Below are positions 9,462-17,561 of a stretch of 55,638 nucleotides of DNA, piece by piece. The stretch's first letter is position 1, and each line of letters opens with the position of its first letter. The notes under the pieces were generated by a model. That model saw only the letters and a program-made list of their open reading frames with translations. It did not search any database and was not told the DNA's origin. The stretch lies in IMG/VR virus record IMGVR_UViG_3300028802_000018, positions 1 through 55,638 of that record. The stretch is one strand, 5' to 3'. Position numbers and translations under genes: made by a program. The DNA comes from a virus.

Positions 9462-10211
9462 CTACGCAGCCTCTTCCTTCCGTGGCCGTCCTGGGCCTCG
9501 ACGCTGCGCCGTTTGCTCGTTCGAGAAACCCGACAGAGACGAACGCGGGTCTTCACGCGGCTCCATGCCAGCCTGCTGCATCGCAAGTGCCATCGGATCA
9601 GATAAGCCCGGAATAGCCGTAGCGATCGGATGAGGAGTATTGCGCGCACTCATGTTCTCAGCATGAAGCTGCTTGACCAGCACACTCAGTTCATCAACCT
9701 GACGCTGCAACCCAACCTGATCGGCTCGAAGCGCGTCATTCTCAGCGCTCAACTTCTCTGTCAGCGCCAAAGCCGCCGCATCGTCGAGATATGCCCGTGC
9801 CTTGTTTCGCAATCCCTGAAGCCCTTGCACACGCTGACACGCAACATCAGACAGCGCCGCGACCTCCTCGATCGTTTGAATCTCGATCCCCTGCAACTCC
9901 CTGACCTGGGCGCGATTGAGGATCGGCCATTCCGCAATCGGGGTGCCCTCGACGGTCTGCTCCATGCCGCGCCGGAATAGTTCATATTCCCGGCCCCAGC
10001 GATTCCGGTGCTCGTCGGTGACGTTATGCACCGGCATCGTGTACGGATTGCCGGGAAGGAATATCTCGACACGCTCGACCTGTCGGAAGATCGGCCGCCC
10101 CTCTCGCGCCGACGCGAGTTCGTCCTGCACCGGCTCCATGTAAAACCGTGGCCTGACGGCACCGGGCTGCGCCTCTGACCCTGGTAACGACCGGGTGAAT
10201 TGACCCTGCAT
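9462..10211 (-). CDS. Helical head-operon protein with AT-hook-like C-terminus
   Basis: 249 residues, mostly helical. Residues about 25-90 carry a pattern known from podovirus hypothetical proteins (PIFRQVERVEIFLPGNPYTM, VTDEHRNRWGREYELFRRG). About 105-145 resemble a helix-hairpin-helix element (EIQTIEEVAALSD, then RVQGLQGLRNKARAYL). A coiled coil follows (about 150-185). The C-terminus, RRGPGRPRKEE, matches the AT-hook core GRP flanked by basic residues, so minor-groove DNA binding is plausible. Possibly a DNA-interacting head or scaffold-related protein. Confidence 0.6.
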   Translation of the reverse strand: MQGQFTRSLPGSEAQPGAVRPRFYMEPVQDELASAREGRPIFRQVERVEIFLPGNPYTMPVHNVTDEHRNRWGREYELFRRGMEQTVEGTPIAEWPILNRAQVRELQGIEIQTIEEVAALSDVACQRVQGLQGLRNKARAYLDDAAALALTEKLSAENDALRADQVGLQRQVDELSVLVKQLHAENMSARNTPHPIATAIPGLSDPMALAMQQAGMEPREDPRSSLSGFSNEQTAQRRGPGRPRKEEAA

Positions 10212-10237
10212 TCATTTTCTCCTAAACTCTATCTGCT

Positions 10238-10307
10238 GTAGGGATCACCGCGCCGCCTCTCGGATGGCGGTAACGATGGACCCACCTCCATCTGCGCTGG
10301 TCCCTAC
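10238..10307 (-). other. Structured intergenic element, predicted three-way junction
   Basis: In the gap between two head-operon genes, bases 10238-10252 pair with 10293-10307 (about 14 of 15 positions, including one G-T pair). Inside are two small hairpins: CCGCC (10253-10257) with GGCGG (10266-10270), and GATGG (10275-10279) with CCATC (10288-10292), each with an 8-base loop. The layout is a compact three-way junction of about 70 bases. No T-run follows on either strand, so a simple terminator is unlikely. It could be an RNA processing or stability element. Confidence 0.6.
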
Positions 10308-10313
10308 GGCGCT

Positions 10314-10676
10314 TTAAGCAGTCCCAACCGCGATCCAGCCCGTACCGGCTGCCGTCAGCCGCAACGCCTTAAGAGTTGCCACGGAAACTCCAGTCGAGCC
10401 GGCAATACCGTTGATCGTCTGCGACCCGTTGCCATACACCTTCAGCGTATTCGCGCCGCCGTTGTAAATTAGTTGATCCGGGGCACCCGCCGACGAGCGC
10501 AGCACAACGCCCGTACTCGCTGCCGCCGTCGAGATGATCGTGAACGAACTCACAATTGCCGTTGCCGTGGCTTGGTTGGTCCCGGCCCCTGCAATCGTGC
10601 TGACCGGGTCCATCCCAACTTGCCCCGCCACTCCTGCGGGAAGGCCAGCCGCCATCATTTCAGACTTGAGTGCCAT
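10314..10676 (-). CDS. Small fibre-like or decoration protein
   Basis: 120 residues, rich in Ala, Gly, Thr and Ser, without charged clusters or membrane segments. The N-terminus (MALKSEMMAAGLPAGVAGQVG) resembles that of the next gene upstream (MAVASELMASGLSAL). The C-terminus (RLTAAGTGWIAVGTA) is the usual end of small trimeric caps and decoration domains in phages. I infer a virion surface protein. Start ATG 10676 is preceded by GGAGTAAGGAAGCG. Confidence 0.6.
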   Translation of the reverse strand: MALKSEMMAAGLPAGVAGQVGMDPVSTIAGAGTNQATATAIVSSFTIISTAAASTGVVLRSSAGAPDQLIYNGGANTLKVYGNGSQTINGIAGSTGVSVATLKALRLTAAGTGWIAVGTA

Positions 10677-10694
10677 CGCTTCCTTACTCCCTCA

Positions 10695-11456
10695 TTAGCC
10701 GGTTCGATACCATGTATTGTTGCTCGATTGATACACCATCGCGAATCCAGAACCCGCCGCAAACGCGGTTGGCGCACCTACGATTGTCGCAGCACCCGTG
10801 CCGGCACTAACTGTAAGTGCCGTAACAATCTGAGAACTACCAGCGCTCATTACCTGACTATTGACAGGTGATGGTGGTAATACAAGCGTTAGCGCGGCGA
10901 TAGTTCCTGCCGGAGCAATCGCCTGATAGCGCTGATCTGCCGTCATCGTAACCGTCGCCCCCGTAACAGGCGTTGCCACCGCTTTATTCTGTAAAAGGGA
11001 ACCAACAATAGAGACAGCACCGTTCGCCGCGATCGTCAGCCTAGGGAGATCATTGGTAATAAGTTCTAATATACCATCGTTTGGTGTTCCGAAAGCAACT
11101 CCAGGGTCTGAAGAATATATCCCGCCAGATAATGTGCCTCCAGGAGAATTTAAAGTAAATGCCGAAAGCGTGCTTGTTCTAATAATTGTGCCTATGGTTT
11201 TGAACGTATCTGTCCCTGTCTTCTGCTCAAAATACCAACCCTGATTGCTGACATCGTCGTTGTTGACGAGGTTCCAGAAATTAACCTCGCCGTACCCGTG
11301 GTAGTTGTTGGTAATCGCGAAACCAGCAGGAGATTCCGACGCAGGAATAACCCCCTCGCTATTATAGGTCAATACGATCGGCCCGCTGTCGTCCCCTAGT
11401 AAATTTGAGGACAACGCAGAAAGGCCAGACGCCATAAGTTCCGATGCTACCGCCAT
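10695..11456 (-). CDS. Fibre or decoration-like virion protein
   Basis: 253 residues from ATG 11456, which overlaps the glycosyltransferase stop region and has GGAAGG upstream. The middle has a beta-rich domain with many Asn, Gly and aromatic residues (FAITNNYHGYGEVNFWNLV). The C-terminal 100 residues (ADQRYQAIAPAGTIAALTL, ending in QSSNNTWYRTG) match a common phage fibre or tailspike cap. It shares its N-terminal pattern with the smaller protein downstream. Position beside sugar-modifying genes suggests that both are exposed virion proteins and possible modification targets; this is inference. Confidence 0.6.
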   Translation of the reverse strand: MAVASELMASGLSALSSNLLGDDSGPIVLTYNSEGVIPASESPAGFAITNNYHGYGEVNFWNLVNNDDVSNQGWYFEQKTGTDTFKTIGTIIRTSTLSAFTLNSPGGTLSGGIYSSDPGVAFGTPNDGILELITNDLPRLTIAANGAVSIVGSLLQNKAVATPVTGATVTMTADQRYQAIAPAGTIAALTLVLPPSPVNSQVMSAGSSQIVTALTVSAGTGAATIVGAPTAFAAGSGFAMVYQSSNNTWYRTG

Positions 11457-11457
11457 C

Positions 11458-12885
11458 CTAGGCTGCCTTCCACATCGGGCCAAAATTCTGTTTGGCGATC
11501 TCCGGCAACAGACCGGAACCGTGAACCGTGATCATCGCACCCTGGTCAGCCAGCAATTTCGCAAACGCAGGAAACGCCTCCGCTTGGGCAAACATCGCGG
11601 GCGCACAAGTGAACATCTTGCGACCCACCCATACCTCGCGGCGATCAGCGTCCGCTCCAGCCTCATCCTGTGGAGCAACATGCCCCTCACCCTCGCGATC
11701 AGAACTGTCATAGCCGTACAGATGCATCGACCGATAGCCGAGGCAAAAGCATAGCGCCATCGCTGTAAGTCCAACCGTAACCCCGCCGCCGATCAAGACG
11801 GACGTCCCCTCGAAATGCTTCTCGATGCCGTCCTGGACATGATGAAACAACGTCACGTTCTCATCTTTGAGAATGTCGAAGATCACCGGGTCGCATTGGG
11901 AGGCAACCAAGAACTGCTTTGCCGCGATCGGCCGTACAAACCGCCGATTTTCCGGCCTGGAATCAAGCAACACCTGATAATCCGGGGCAAGCCCATACTG
12001 AGCCAACCAGTGAGCCGCTCCGTTCATCGCGAAGATGGTTTGCTCGTCACGGTAACGCCGCCTGATATCGCCCAACATGTCCATTGCCGATGGGCCACTC
12101 CCGACCAGCACGGCATGCTGATGATGCGCCGGAATCTCTTCGACCCATGACACCGCCTTACGCCGGCTATTGATCACCACGTTGGCAAAAATCTTATCCT
12201 TCGGTGTATTGGATACGATATTCCACTCGACTCGCTCACCGATCCCGAGCCATTTGGCGCAATAGTCCTTCATCCATGCCTTGCGCGGACCCCGGAAATG
12301 CAGGATCACTCCGCGCGTACAGTCGTCATCCGGGTATTCTGGCGCGAGATTGTATGGATCAACCGGTAGAAACCGGATCGTCACCCCATCTCCAGCCACG
12401 ATGCACGGCTCGATTGTCGGATGCACAACCGCAGCAATGGCCTTCTGGTCGTCCCCCCACTCTTCCCCCATCCCCGCAAGCGCCCTGGCCCAGATATGAC
12501 GCACATCAGCGCCGCCCCGAATATAGATTGCCCCAGTGTTGAGAATACAGTCGGAGAACGGCCCGGTGGTGAACGCGATATCAAACTCGTGCTTGAACAC
12601 CTCAGCAGGATCACGCGCCAGCACGCAATCAGCCCCGACGAAAACCGTGTCCTCTTTTGCAAGGTATTGCGAATTGAGGTAGACAAGCTGCCCCTGAATC
12701 GTCGCCTTCATCAGATTGTGCGGCAACGTCAGCAGGAATCCATCAGTTATAGAGGCGTCATCAGTGATCACGATGTGCCGATACCCGAACCGCTCGCACG
12801 ATGCCCGCAGGATGTCCAGAAATGGCGTGTAATCCTGAAAAAACGGATGATCTGGACGCGGGGCTAAGAAGGAGACGATGTTCAC
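11458..12885 (-). CDS. Glycosyltransferase fused to a DUF115 (Maf/MptE-like) domain
   Basis: 475 residues in two parts. Residues 1 to about 215 resemble a GT-A glycosyltransferase, with a nucleotide-sugar region ending in VFVGADCVLARDP and an HFRGPRKAWM end. Residues about 235-450 match DUF115 (VLVGSGPSAMDML, then FAMNGAAHWLAQYGLAPDY), known from sugar transferases of the motility-accessory-factor type and from MptE. It overlaps the acyltransferase gene by 4 bases. The pair may build an acylated sugar on virion proteins or alter host surface glycans. Two glycan-related domains in one protein inside a head operon is noteworthy. Confidence 0.7.
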   Translation of the reverse strand: MNIVSFLAPRPDHPFFQDYTPFLDILRASCERFGYRHIVITDDASITDGFLLTLPHNLMKATIQGQLVYLNSQYLAKEDTVFVGADCVLARDPAEVFKHEFDIAFTTGPFSDCILNTGAIYIRGGADVRHIWARALAGMGEEWGDDQKAIAAVVHPTIEPCIVAGDGVTIRFLPVDPYNLAPEYPDDDCTRGVILHFRGPRKAWMKDYCAKWLGIGERVEWNIVSNTPKDKIFANVVINSRRKAVSWVEEIPAHHQHAVLVGSGPSAMDMLGDIRRRYRDEQTIFAMNGAAHWLAQYGLAPDYQVLLDSRPENRRFVRPIAAKQFLVASQCDPVIFDILKDENVTLFHHVQDGIEKHFEGTSVLIGGGVTVGLTAMALCFCLGYRSMHLYGYDSSDREGEGHVAPQDEAGADADRREVWVGRKMFTCAPAMFAQAEAFPAFAKLLADQGAMITVHGSGLLPEIAKQNFGPMWKAA

Positions 12886-13526
12886 GAGGCCACCCGCAGC
12901 CGCCGCATAGCAGCCGGTCCCATCATCACATACCCCGCCGGCACGTCATCAACAATCACCGCTCCCGCCGCGATCAGCGCATCATCGCCAATCCTCACCC
13001 CCGCAACGATGTTTGCCCCCGATCCGACCATGACCCGCTCGCCAAACACCGGCCCCGAGGCTCCGGGATAATGATAATCCACGAGATCAACTCGCCGATC
13101 ATTGGACGTGACAACCCCAATGCCGAAAAAGCACCCCCGACCAACGATCGATCCCCCGACCAAGTTGGTCTGATCCTGGAACCGCACGTCATCGGCAATC
13201 CCGCAATCGTACCCGATCGCCACATAGCGCCCGATTACGCACCGATCGCCAATATCGCACCCTTCGCGCACGCTGGCAAAATCCCCGATCAGACAGTTCT
13301 TTCCGATCCTCGATCCGCCATATACGACCGCATGCGGGCCGATAATCGTCCCAGCCCCGATATGTAGTTTCTCTATCCTTTGCGGCTGCCGAGCGAGCGC
13401 CGAACTTTCATCCGGTACCCGCCCGACAACCGCGAAAGGATGCACGATAACGCCCTGCCCGAGCGTAACCCACGGAGCCACAATAGCCCACGGAGCCACG
13501 CCAGAGCGGTCTCTGGTCGAAGGCAC
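12882..13526 (-). CDS. Left-handed beta-helix acyltransferase (hexapeptide repeat)
   Basis: 214 residues from GTG 13526, with GGTGGGGGG upstream; longer in-frame starts lie inside the Gp49 gene. At least eight hexapeptide-type turns are visible (for example IGDRCVIGRYVAIG, VMVGSGANIVAGVRIGDDALI), which define the LpxA/WbbJ fold. A His in the middle (VDYHYPG) could be catalytic. The C-terminal VIVDDVPAGYVMMGPAA is the usual end of sugar O- or N-acyltransferases. It is translationally coupled to the glycosyltransferase, so both probably act on the same glycan. The product and target are unknown. Confidence 0.8.
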   Translation of the reverse strand: MPSTRDRSGVAPWAIVAPWVTLGQGVIVHPFAVVGRVPDESSALARQPQRIEKLHIGAGTIIGPHAVVYGGSRIGKNCLIGDFASVREGCDIGDRCVIGRYVAIGYDCGIADDVRFQDQTNLVGGSIVGRGCFFGIGVVTSNDRRVDLVDYHYPGASGPVFGERVMVGSGANIVAGVRIGDDALIAAGAVIVDDVPAGYVMMGPAAMRRLRVAS

Positions 13527-13527
13527 T

Positions 13528-13851
13528 TTAGCCCCCCACCATCGACGCCCGCTCTGCAAGACGGGACCGCAGTAGATACCCCTCCAGCGCCCAAATCTGC
13601 CGACGCGCATCCTCTCGGGCAATCTTCTTACCCAAGTCAGCGTCAAAATTATCGGGCGATGCCGGAGCGCTCTTGCCGACGACATTGAATCCGTTCTGTA
13701 GCGTCAGCGCACACACGGTCAGCACCGTTCCAGGAAACTGATAAAATTGCTCTGCCAGGATCGCGGAATCAATTTTATCCGGACTGAGGCGGGGCGCATT
13801 CAGGTTCTTAGCCTGAATTTCAGCCTCAACCGCTTGCTCATTGTCTGCCAT
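13528..13851 (-). CDS. Gp49/gp66-family phage protein
   Basis: 107 residues. The arrangement APRLSPDKIDSAI, LTLQNGFNVVGKS, ASPDNFDADLGKKIA and QIWALEGYLLRSRL matches the phage family named after N4 gp49 and Sf6 gene 66 (Phage_gp49_66). The family is widespread but its function is unsettled. The stop lies 1 base before the GTG of the acyltransferase, so the two are coupled. Confidence 0.85.
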   Translation of the reverse strand: MADNEQAVEAEIQAKNLNAPRLSPDKIDSAILAEQFYQFPGTVLTVCALTLQNGFNVVGKSAPASPDNFDADLGKKIAREDARRQIWALEGYLLRSRLAERASMVGG

Positions 13852-13874
13852 GTCGTTCTTCCTATACGGGAGAT

Positions 13875-13891
13875 GCCGGGAACCGCCCGGC
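13875..13891. other. Short hairpin between decoration and Gp49 genes
   Basis: GCCGGG (13875-13880) and CCCGGC (13886-13891) form a six-pair GC stem with a 5-base loop in a 57-base gap. No T-run follows on either strand. It may be a weak attenuator or a transcript-stability element. Confidence 0.4.
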
Positions 13892-13908
13892 GCGGATTAT
13901 ATCCAATT

Positions 13909-14409
13909 CTACGCCGTAGCTCCCTGGAGATAAGGCCGCTGGATCAGCACCGTGATCGTGCTCGTCGCTGAGGCCACGCTCGCCGCGTTGATACTGCGCG
14001 CATTCCGTAGCTGCTTGCCAGACGCTGCCGTTGACATCATTCGGCCGATCGTCGCACTCTGATACACCGGCACGTTCGGAGCGACGTTGATCGCCGATTT
14101 CTTGATGATCGCCGCGCCGTTGATCTGATACCAGCCCCATTGGTTTGCTACGTTCGCGGACATCGCCACCGCGACCGGCTGGTTCAGGTTCGCCGTGTTC
14201 GGGGTAAGCGTCGTTGAGTGAACCACCGGGTTGTAAACGACACACAACCCGACAACCGTGTTAGCGGCACCCTTGAGGTAAATGAACTCACCGCCCCCAT
14301 ACGTCTCGTCGTATGCCCCGATAACCGAACCTTCGGGATGGTTTTGAACCGTGCTCGTTGCCGCGATTGGCTGAATGCCAAGGCGATCAGTCGTGGGTAC
14401 CCATGCCAT
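13909..14409 (-). CDS. Head decoration or structural protein
   Basis: 166 residues, beta-rich. The stretches EGSVIGAYDETYGGGEFIYL, VGLCVVYNP, NLNQPVAVAMSANV and NQWGWYQINGAAIIKK follow a podovirus family encoded just after the major coat gene. That position is kept here apart from the inserted HNH gene. The C-terminus (TSTITVLIQRPYLQG) is a typical final strand. Probably a capsid decoration protein. GGAGTAAAACG precedes ATG 14409. Confidence 0.7.
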   Translation of the reverse strand: MAWVPTTDRLGIQPIAATSTVQNHPEGSVIGAYDETYGGGEFIYLKGAANTVVGLCVVYNPVVHSTTLTPNTANLNQPVAVAMSANVANQWGWYQINGAAIIKKSAINVAPNVPVYQSATIGRMMSTAASGKQLRNARSINAASVASATSTITVLIQRPYLQGATA

Positions 14410-14413
14410 CGTT

Positions 14414-15190
14414 TTACTCCTTTCGAAGGCGGCGCTTCCGCGCCCCGGTTGTCAGCGTCCTTTCAAGAGACCAGCCGAGTTTGTTTCCAAGGCGCGACCG
14501 CAATGTATCGATGTGGATACCCGTCTCGTCAGCCCACTCCTTGAGCGTCATCGTCTTTTCACGAAACGTATATTGTTCCGCCTCAGTGACAGGCTCCGTT
14601 AGCGCTCGCTCGATATCCCAACCACACACATCAAGACGCTGCCGAAGTGTGTACCACTTAAGACCGGCATATTTGGCCCATTGCGCGAACGTCCGGGACT
14701 GCCCATTGATCACGATGATACGATTACGCCGGTTGTTGTTCGCCTGCTCCACGGTTGTGGCCCACCGACAATTCTCCGGCTCGTAATTCCCATCATTGTT
14801 TTCGCGCTCTAGGCTATACCCCGTTGGCCGATTACCCATATCTGCAAAAAACGCCTCGAAATTATGCCAAGCGGGGCAAACGGAAATGCCGCGCGCCCCG
14901 TAATTGGCATAACTCTGCGCGTTGGGATTTTCACATCGCTGAAGCATGGCCTGCCACACATGATAAACGTGGGTATGCGACATGCCGTGCTGCATGATGC
15001 GCTCGGCGTTCAGGCAACCGCAAGACTTGACCTTTCCTCTGGCCAAATCCTGCCCATACGCGACGGTGCCGCGACCGCAGTCGCAACGACAGAACCACCG
15101 CGCATTCGTGTCGGTCTTGCTCTTTGCGGGCAAGCGCTCGATCACCACCAAGCGATCGTAACGCTGCCCCAGTCGGTCGATTAACCTCAT
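14414..15190 (-). CDS. HNH-type homing endonuclease inserted in the head operon
   Basis: 258 residues. The N-terminal third carries a zinc-binding-looking set (RWFCRCDCGRG and KSCGCL). The centre has the HNH-like core of phage homing endonucleases (GYSLERENNDGNYEPENCRW followed by a Gln/Asn/Arg-rich segment). The C-terminal half has two similar helix-turn-helix-like repeats (RTFAQWAKYAGLKWYTLRQRL and MTLKEWADETGIHIDTLRSRL), suited to site recognition. It separates coat from decoration genes, which are normally adjacent, so it looks like a mobile insertion. A promoter candidate lies just upstream. Confidence 0.85.
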   Translation of the reverse strand: MRLIDRLGQRYDRLVVIERLPAKSKTDTNARWFCRCDCGRGTVAYGQDLARGKVKSCGCLNAERIMQHGMSHTHVYHVWQAMLQRCENPNAQSYANYGARGISVCPAWHNFEAFFADMGNRPTGYSLERENNDGNYEPENCRWATTVEQANNNRRNRIIVINGQSRTFAQWAKYAGLKWYTLRQRLDVCGWDIERALTEPVTEAEQYTFREKTMTLKEWADETGIHIDTLRSRLGNKLGWSLERTLTTGARKRRLRKE

Positions 15191-15206
15191 GGCTCATGTT
15201 CCCAGT

Positions 15207-15218
15207 TCCTTGCAAGGA
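15207..15218. promoter_or_regulatory. 12-base perfect palindrome upstream of the HNH gene
   Basis: TCCTTGCAAGGA is its own reverse complement and lies just downstream of the putative -10 box of the HNH promoter, in its leader. It also contains the AAGGA ribosome-binding match of that gene. It could be an operator or an RNA hairpin that masks the ribosome-binding site. Confidence 0.45.
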
Positions 15219-15223
15219 CACTG

Positions 15224-15253
15224 AGTATACGCCACTACTGATTACGACCGCAA
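15224..15253 (-). promoter_or_regulatory. Candidate sigma-70-type promoter for the HNH gene
   Basis: On the minus strand TTGCGG (15248-15253) is followed after 18 bases by TATACT (15224-15229). It lies in the short gap between the coat stop and the endonuclease start, so the inserted gene may be transcribed independently of the head operon. Confidence 0.5.
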
Positions 15254-15256
15254 GCA

Positions 15257-16291
15257 TTACGCGCCCAAAACGCCTTGCAGGAAGGAATTTGAGACTGTCA
15301 TGTTTCCCGCCCAGGCCACGAGCTTGACCATCGCATCCTGGTTGACGCTAAATCTATCCGGATCAAGGGGCGTCATATTCCGGTCCCGATGCGGGCGCAG
15401 GAAAATGAAATCGGTGTTCAGGAAGTACATATGCGATGCGGGCGCGCCAGACCCCGAGGTCCATGTGATACCGGCACCGTCGATCACCGTGCCTTGGCCC
15501 GCCGCAACCCCCTGGAAGCCGCCGTCATAGACCACATCGGCGTCCATGAATTTGAGACTGGCGAACCCTGCTTGTGCGTTACTGTCGCCGCTGATGCGCT
15601 GGATCGCCTGAAGGCTCTCCCAATAGTACCGGAAGTAGATGTTGTCGGCGATGATCAAGTCAGGCTTGTCAGGGCCACGAGCCTGAGCGAGCCATGTACG
15701 ATTCATCATCGTTTGCATGGTCGCCGCGCCTGGAGCCAAACCTGCGGTAGCGAACGATTGGTTGTTAGGACGCCAAAACGGCCACGTCTGCCTTGAGATG
15801 CCGCCAACCGTGCCCGAGGTGCCCACGTCCGCGACGAGAAGCTGCAAGCCGCCGATCTGCTTGCCGCCGTCCGCCGTGCCGTCCGAGTAGCAGTCACTCG
15901 ATAGGTTGTTGGTGAACGTGCGTTCTGCGTTACCGATCCTGGCGTCGAGGAGATCAATCATCTTCTCGCGACCGGAGTTCTGTAACATCTCAAGGCCGGA
16001 GATCGTTACGGCAACGGCAGCCTGCGCGATCGAGAACTGCGCCGCAGTGAACACGTCCGAGGGGGAGATATTCAACACGTCATACCCGGAATAACGCTTG
16101 TAGGTGCCATTCTCCGAGTATTCTAGCTCCTGCACGATCGCCTGACCGCCATCGAAGCTCTTGACCTTCCCCTTCGCGCTGAGGCGGCGCAAGAGCGCAT
16201 TGTTCTTGGTCACATTGTCGGCGAGAACCTTTGATCGATTGAAAAGGGTGGTAGTCGTAATCTCACCCCAACTGGTATTTGGGCTTGCCAT
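15257..16291 (-). CDS. Major capsid (coat) protein
   Basis: 344 residues. The sequence follows a podovirus coat family: an N-terminal arm (ITTTTLFNRSKVLADNVTKN), the TYKRYSGYDVLNISPSDV segment, NLSSDCYSDGTADGG, RGPDKPDLIIADNIYFRYYW, and the end VAWAGNMTVSNSFLQGV. It is expected to form the HK97-fold shell. The gene lies downstream of the scaffold gene and has GGAG and AGGG before ATG 16291, suiting high expression. Family assignment is confident; no protease domain is attached. Confidence 0.92.
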   Translation of the reverse strand: MASPNTSWGEITTTTLFNRSKVLADNVTKNNALLRRLSAKGKVKSFDGGQAIVQELEYSENGTYKRYSGYDVLNISPSDVFTAAQFSIAQAAVAVTISGLEMLQNSGREKMIDLLDARIGNAERTFTNNLSSDCYSDGTADGGKQIGGLQLLVADVGTSGTVGGISRQTWPFWRPNNQSFATAGLAPGAATMQTMMNRTWLAQARGPDKPDLIIADNIYFRYYWESLQAIQRISGDSNAQAGFASLKFMDADVVYDGGFQGVAAGQGTVIDGAGITWTSGSGAPASHMYFLNTDFIFLRPHRDRNMTPLDPDRFSVNQDAMVKLVAWAGNMTVSNSFLQGVLGA

Positions 16292-16308
16292 TCCCTATGC
16301 TCCATCTG

Positions 16309-16324
16309 GCGGCCCTCGGGCCGC
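16309..16324. other. GC hairpin in the coat-gene leader
   Basis: GCGGCCC (16309-16315) and GGGCCGC (16318-16324) form a seven-pair stem separated by two bases in the 79-base gap before the coat gene. No T-run follows on the coat-coding strand. It may stabilise the coat mRNA 5' region or attenuate readthrough from the scaffold gene. Confidence 0.45.
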
Positions 16325-16370
16325 GCGGGGAAAACGGGCGCTTCACAGCGGCCGGGTGAACGGAAACGGA

Positions 16371-17561
16371 TCAAGCAGCGTCTATCTCCGCTGCCGCATC
16401 CGCAATTTCATCTCGCAGGGATCGTGGCGCACGCCTCTCTGCCTGAGAGCCACCGGAACCTGGGGAACCGACGACACTGGAAGAGGCCCTTGCCGATGCC
16501 TCTGCCTTCGCTTTCCGTTCGGCTGCCGCTTTCCGCTGTGCCTCGGCCGAGTTGGCTGCGAGGACTTTGGCGCGGGTCTCCCGGTTCGCGTACACGGCCC
16601 GATCATAGAGATCAGAGACCGAAGGCACTTTACCCTGGGATATGTCTATCCGGGCAAGCATCATCATATCAGATTCTAGCTCAGAGAAAAAGGGATGTTT
16701 TAATGCCCCCGTTTCGCTCTTCTCGTTAGCGAACGCATCGATCTGCGCTTGAGACGCTCCCTCATTGCGACGAGCCTCAGCGGCATCCCTTGCATCCTGC
16801 CGAGCGCGGAGATTATGAATCTCCTGCAATACCTCGGGAGGAACATACGCGCCGTTTTGGGCCGCTCCGTTCCCCGCTGTAGCTTGCGGAGTCTCCCCCC
16901 GGAGAATGGACGCCACAACACCAGGATCAACGTTGTACGCCTGGATCATCCGTGCGACGTGCTGCGCGCCCTTGATATTCGTCTGCCCCTGCGCAGCGAG
17001 TTGCTGCCCCTGCATCAAATCCTGTTCGATTGATGCCCATGCTCGAATCACATCCGAAGGCGTCTGTCCACGCTGCCGCAACCCCTCCGCATGAGGAGCG
17101 AATATCTCCATCGCACCCTGATACTGACGCCTGATTTCGGCGGCCTCGCGCAGCTTCGGCGTAAACCCCGCTTCGATGGCCTTGTACCGCTCGACAACTT
17201 TGGCTTGATGCTCCTTGGGAAGCCCGGCGATCAATTCCTTATCCGCCTGCGACCAGTGCTGCGGCACCTCGGCGGAAGGCGCTACAGCCGCCGCCGATGC
17301 ATCGTCAACCACCGGTTGGTCAACAGCCGCATCCACGCCCTCTACGGACGCTTCTACCGTGTCCGCAGCATCCCTCTGGATAAACTTTCCATCAGGGCCA
17401 CGAGCGCGACCCTCCTCGCGCGGTTCTGCCCCGGCGCTATCAGCCTCTACCGGCTTCTCGCGAGCCGGCGTCGGCTCCGGTGCTGCCGCCTCCGCATCCG
17501 ACACCGCTTGCGACAAGACATCCCGCAGGTTCTGGGGTTCAGCTTCGTTTTCAGGTGGCAT
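16371..17561 (-). CDS. Capsid scaffolding-like protein
   Basis: 396 residues from ATG 17561, which has GGGGAG seven bases upstream. The first 120 residues are acidic and Ala/Pro/Glu-rich. The segment VPQHWSQADKELIAGLPKEHQAKVVERYKAIEAGFTPK (in two parts) is characteristic of scaffold-like genes next to podovirus coat genes. A long helical body follows, and the end is a basic Ala/Lys/Arg-rich coiled segment (RKAAAERKAKAEA) plus a helix. Position directly before the coat gene supports a role in guiding shell assembly. Confidence 0.85.
   Translation of the reverse strand: MPPENEAEPQNLRDVLSQAVSDAEAAAPEPTPAREKPVEADSAGAEPREEGRARGPDGKFIQRDAADTVEASVEGVDAAVDQPVVDDASAAAVAPSAEVPQHWSQADKELIAGLPKEHQAKVVERYKAIEAGFTPKLREAAEIRRQYQGAMEIFAPHAEGLRQRGQTPSDVIRAWASIEQDLMQGQQLAAQGQTNIKGAQHVARMIQAYNVDPGVVASILRGETPQATAGNGAAQNGAYVPPEVLQEIHNLRARQDARDAAEARRNEGASQAQIDAFANEKSETGALKHPFFSELESDMMMLARIDISQGKVPSVSDLYDRAVYANRETRAKVLAANSAEAQRKAAAERKAKAEASARASSSVVGSPGSGGSQAERRAPRSLRDEIADAAAEIDAA

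Noticed and set aside
12801-13367. 188-codon plus-strand frame over glycosyltransferase and acyltransferase genes
   Set aside because: Both minus-strand genes have recognised folds; this frame is rich in Arg, His and Pro as antisense shadows usually are.
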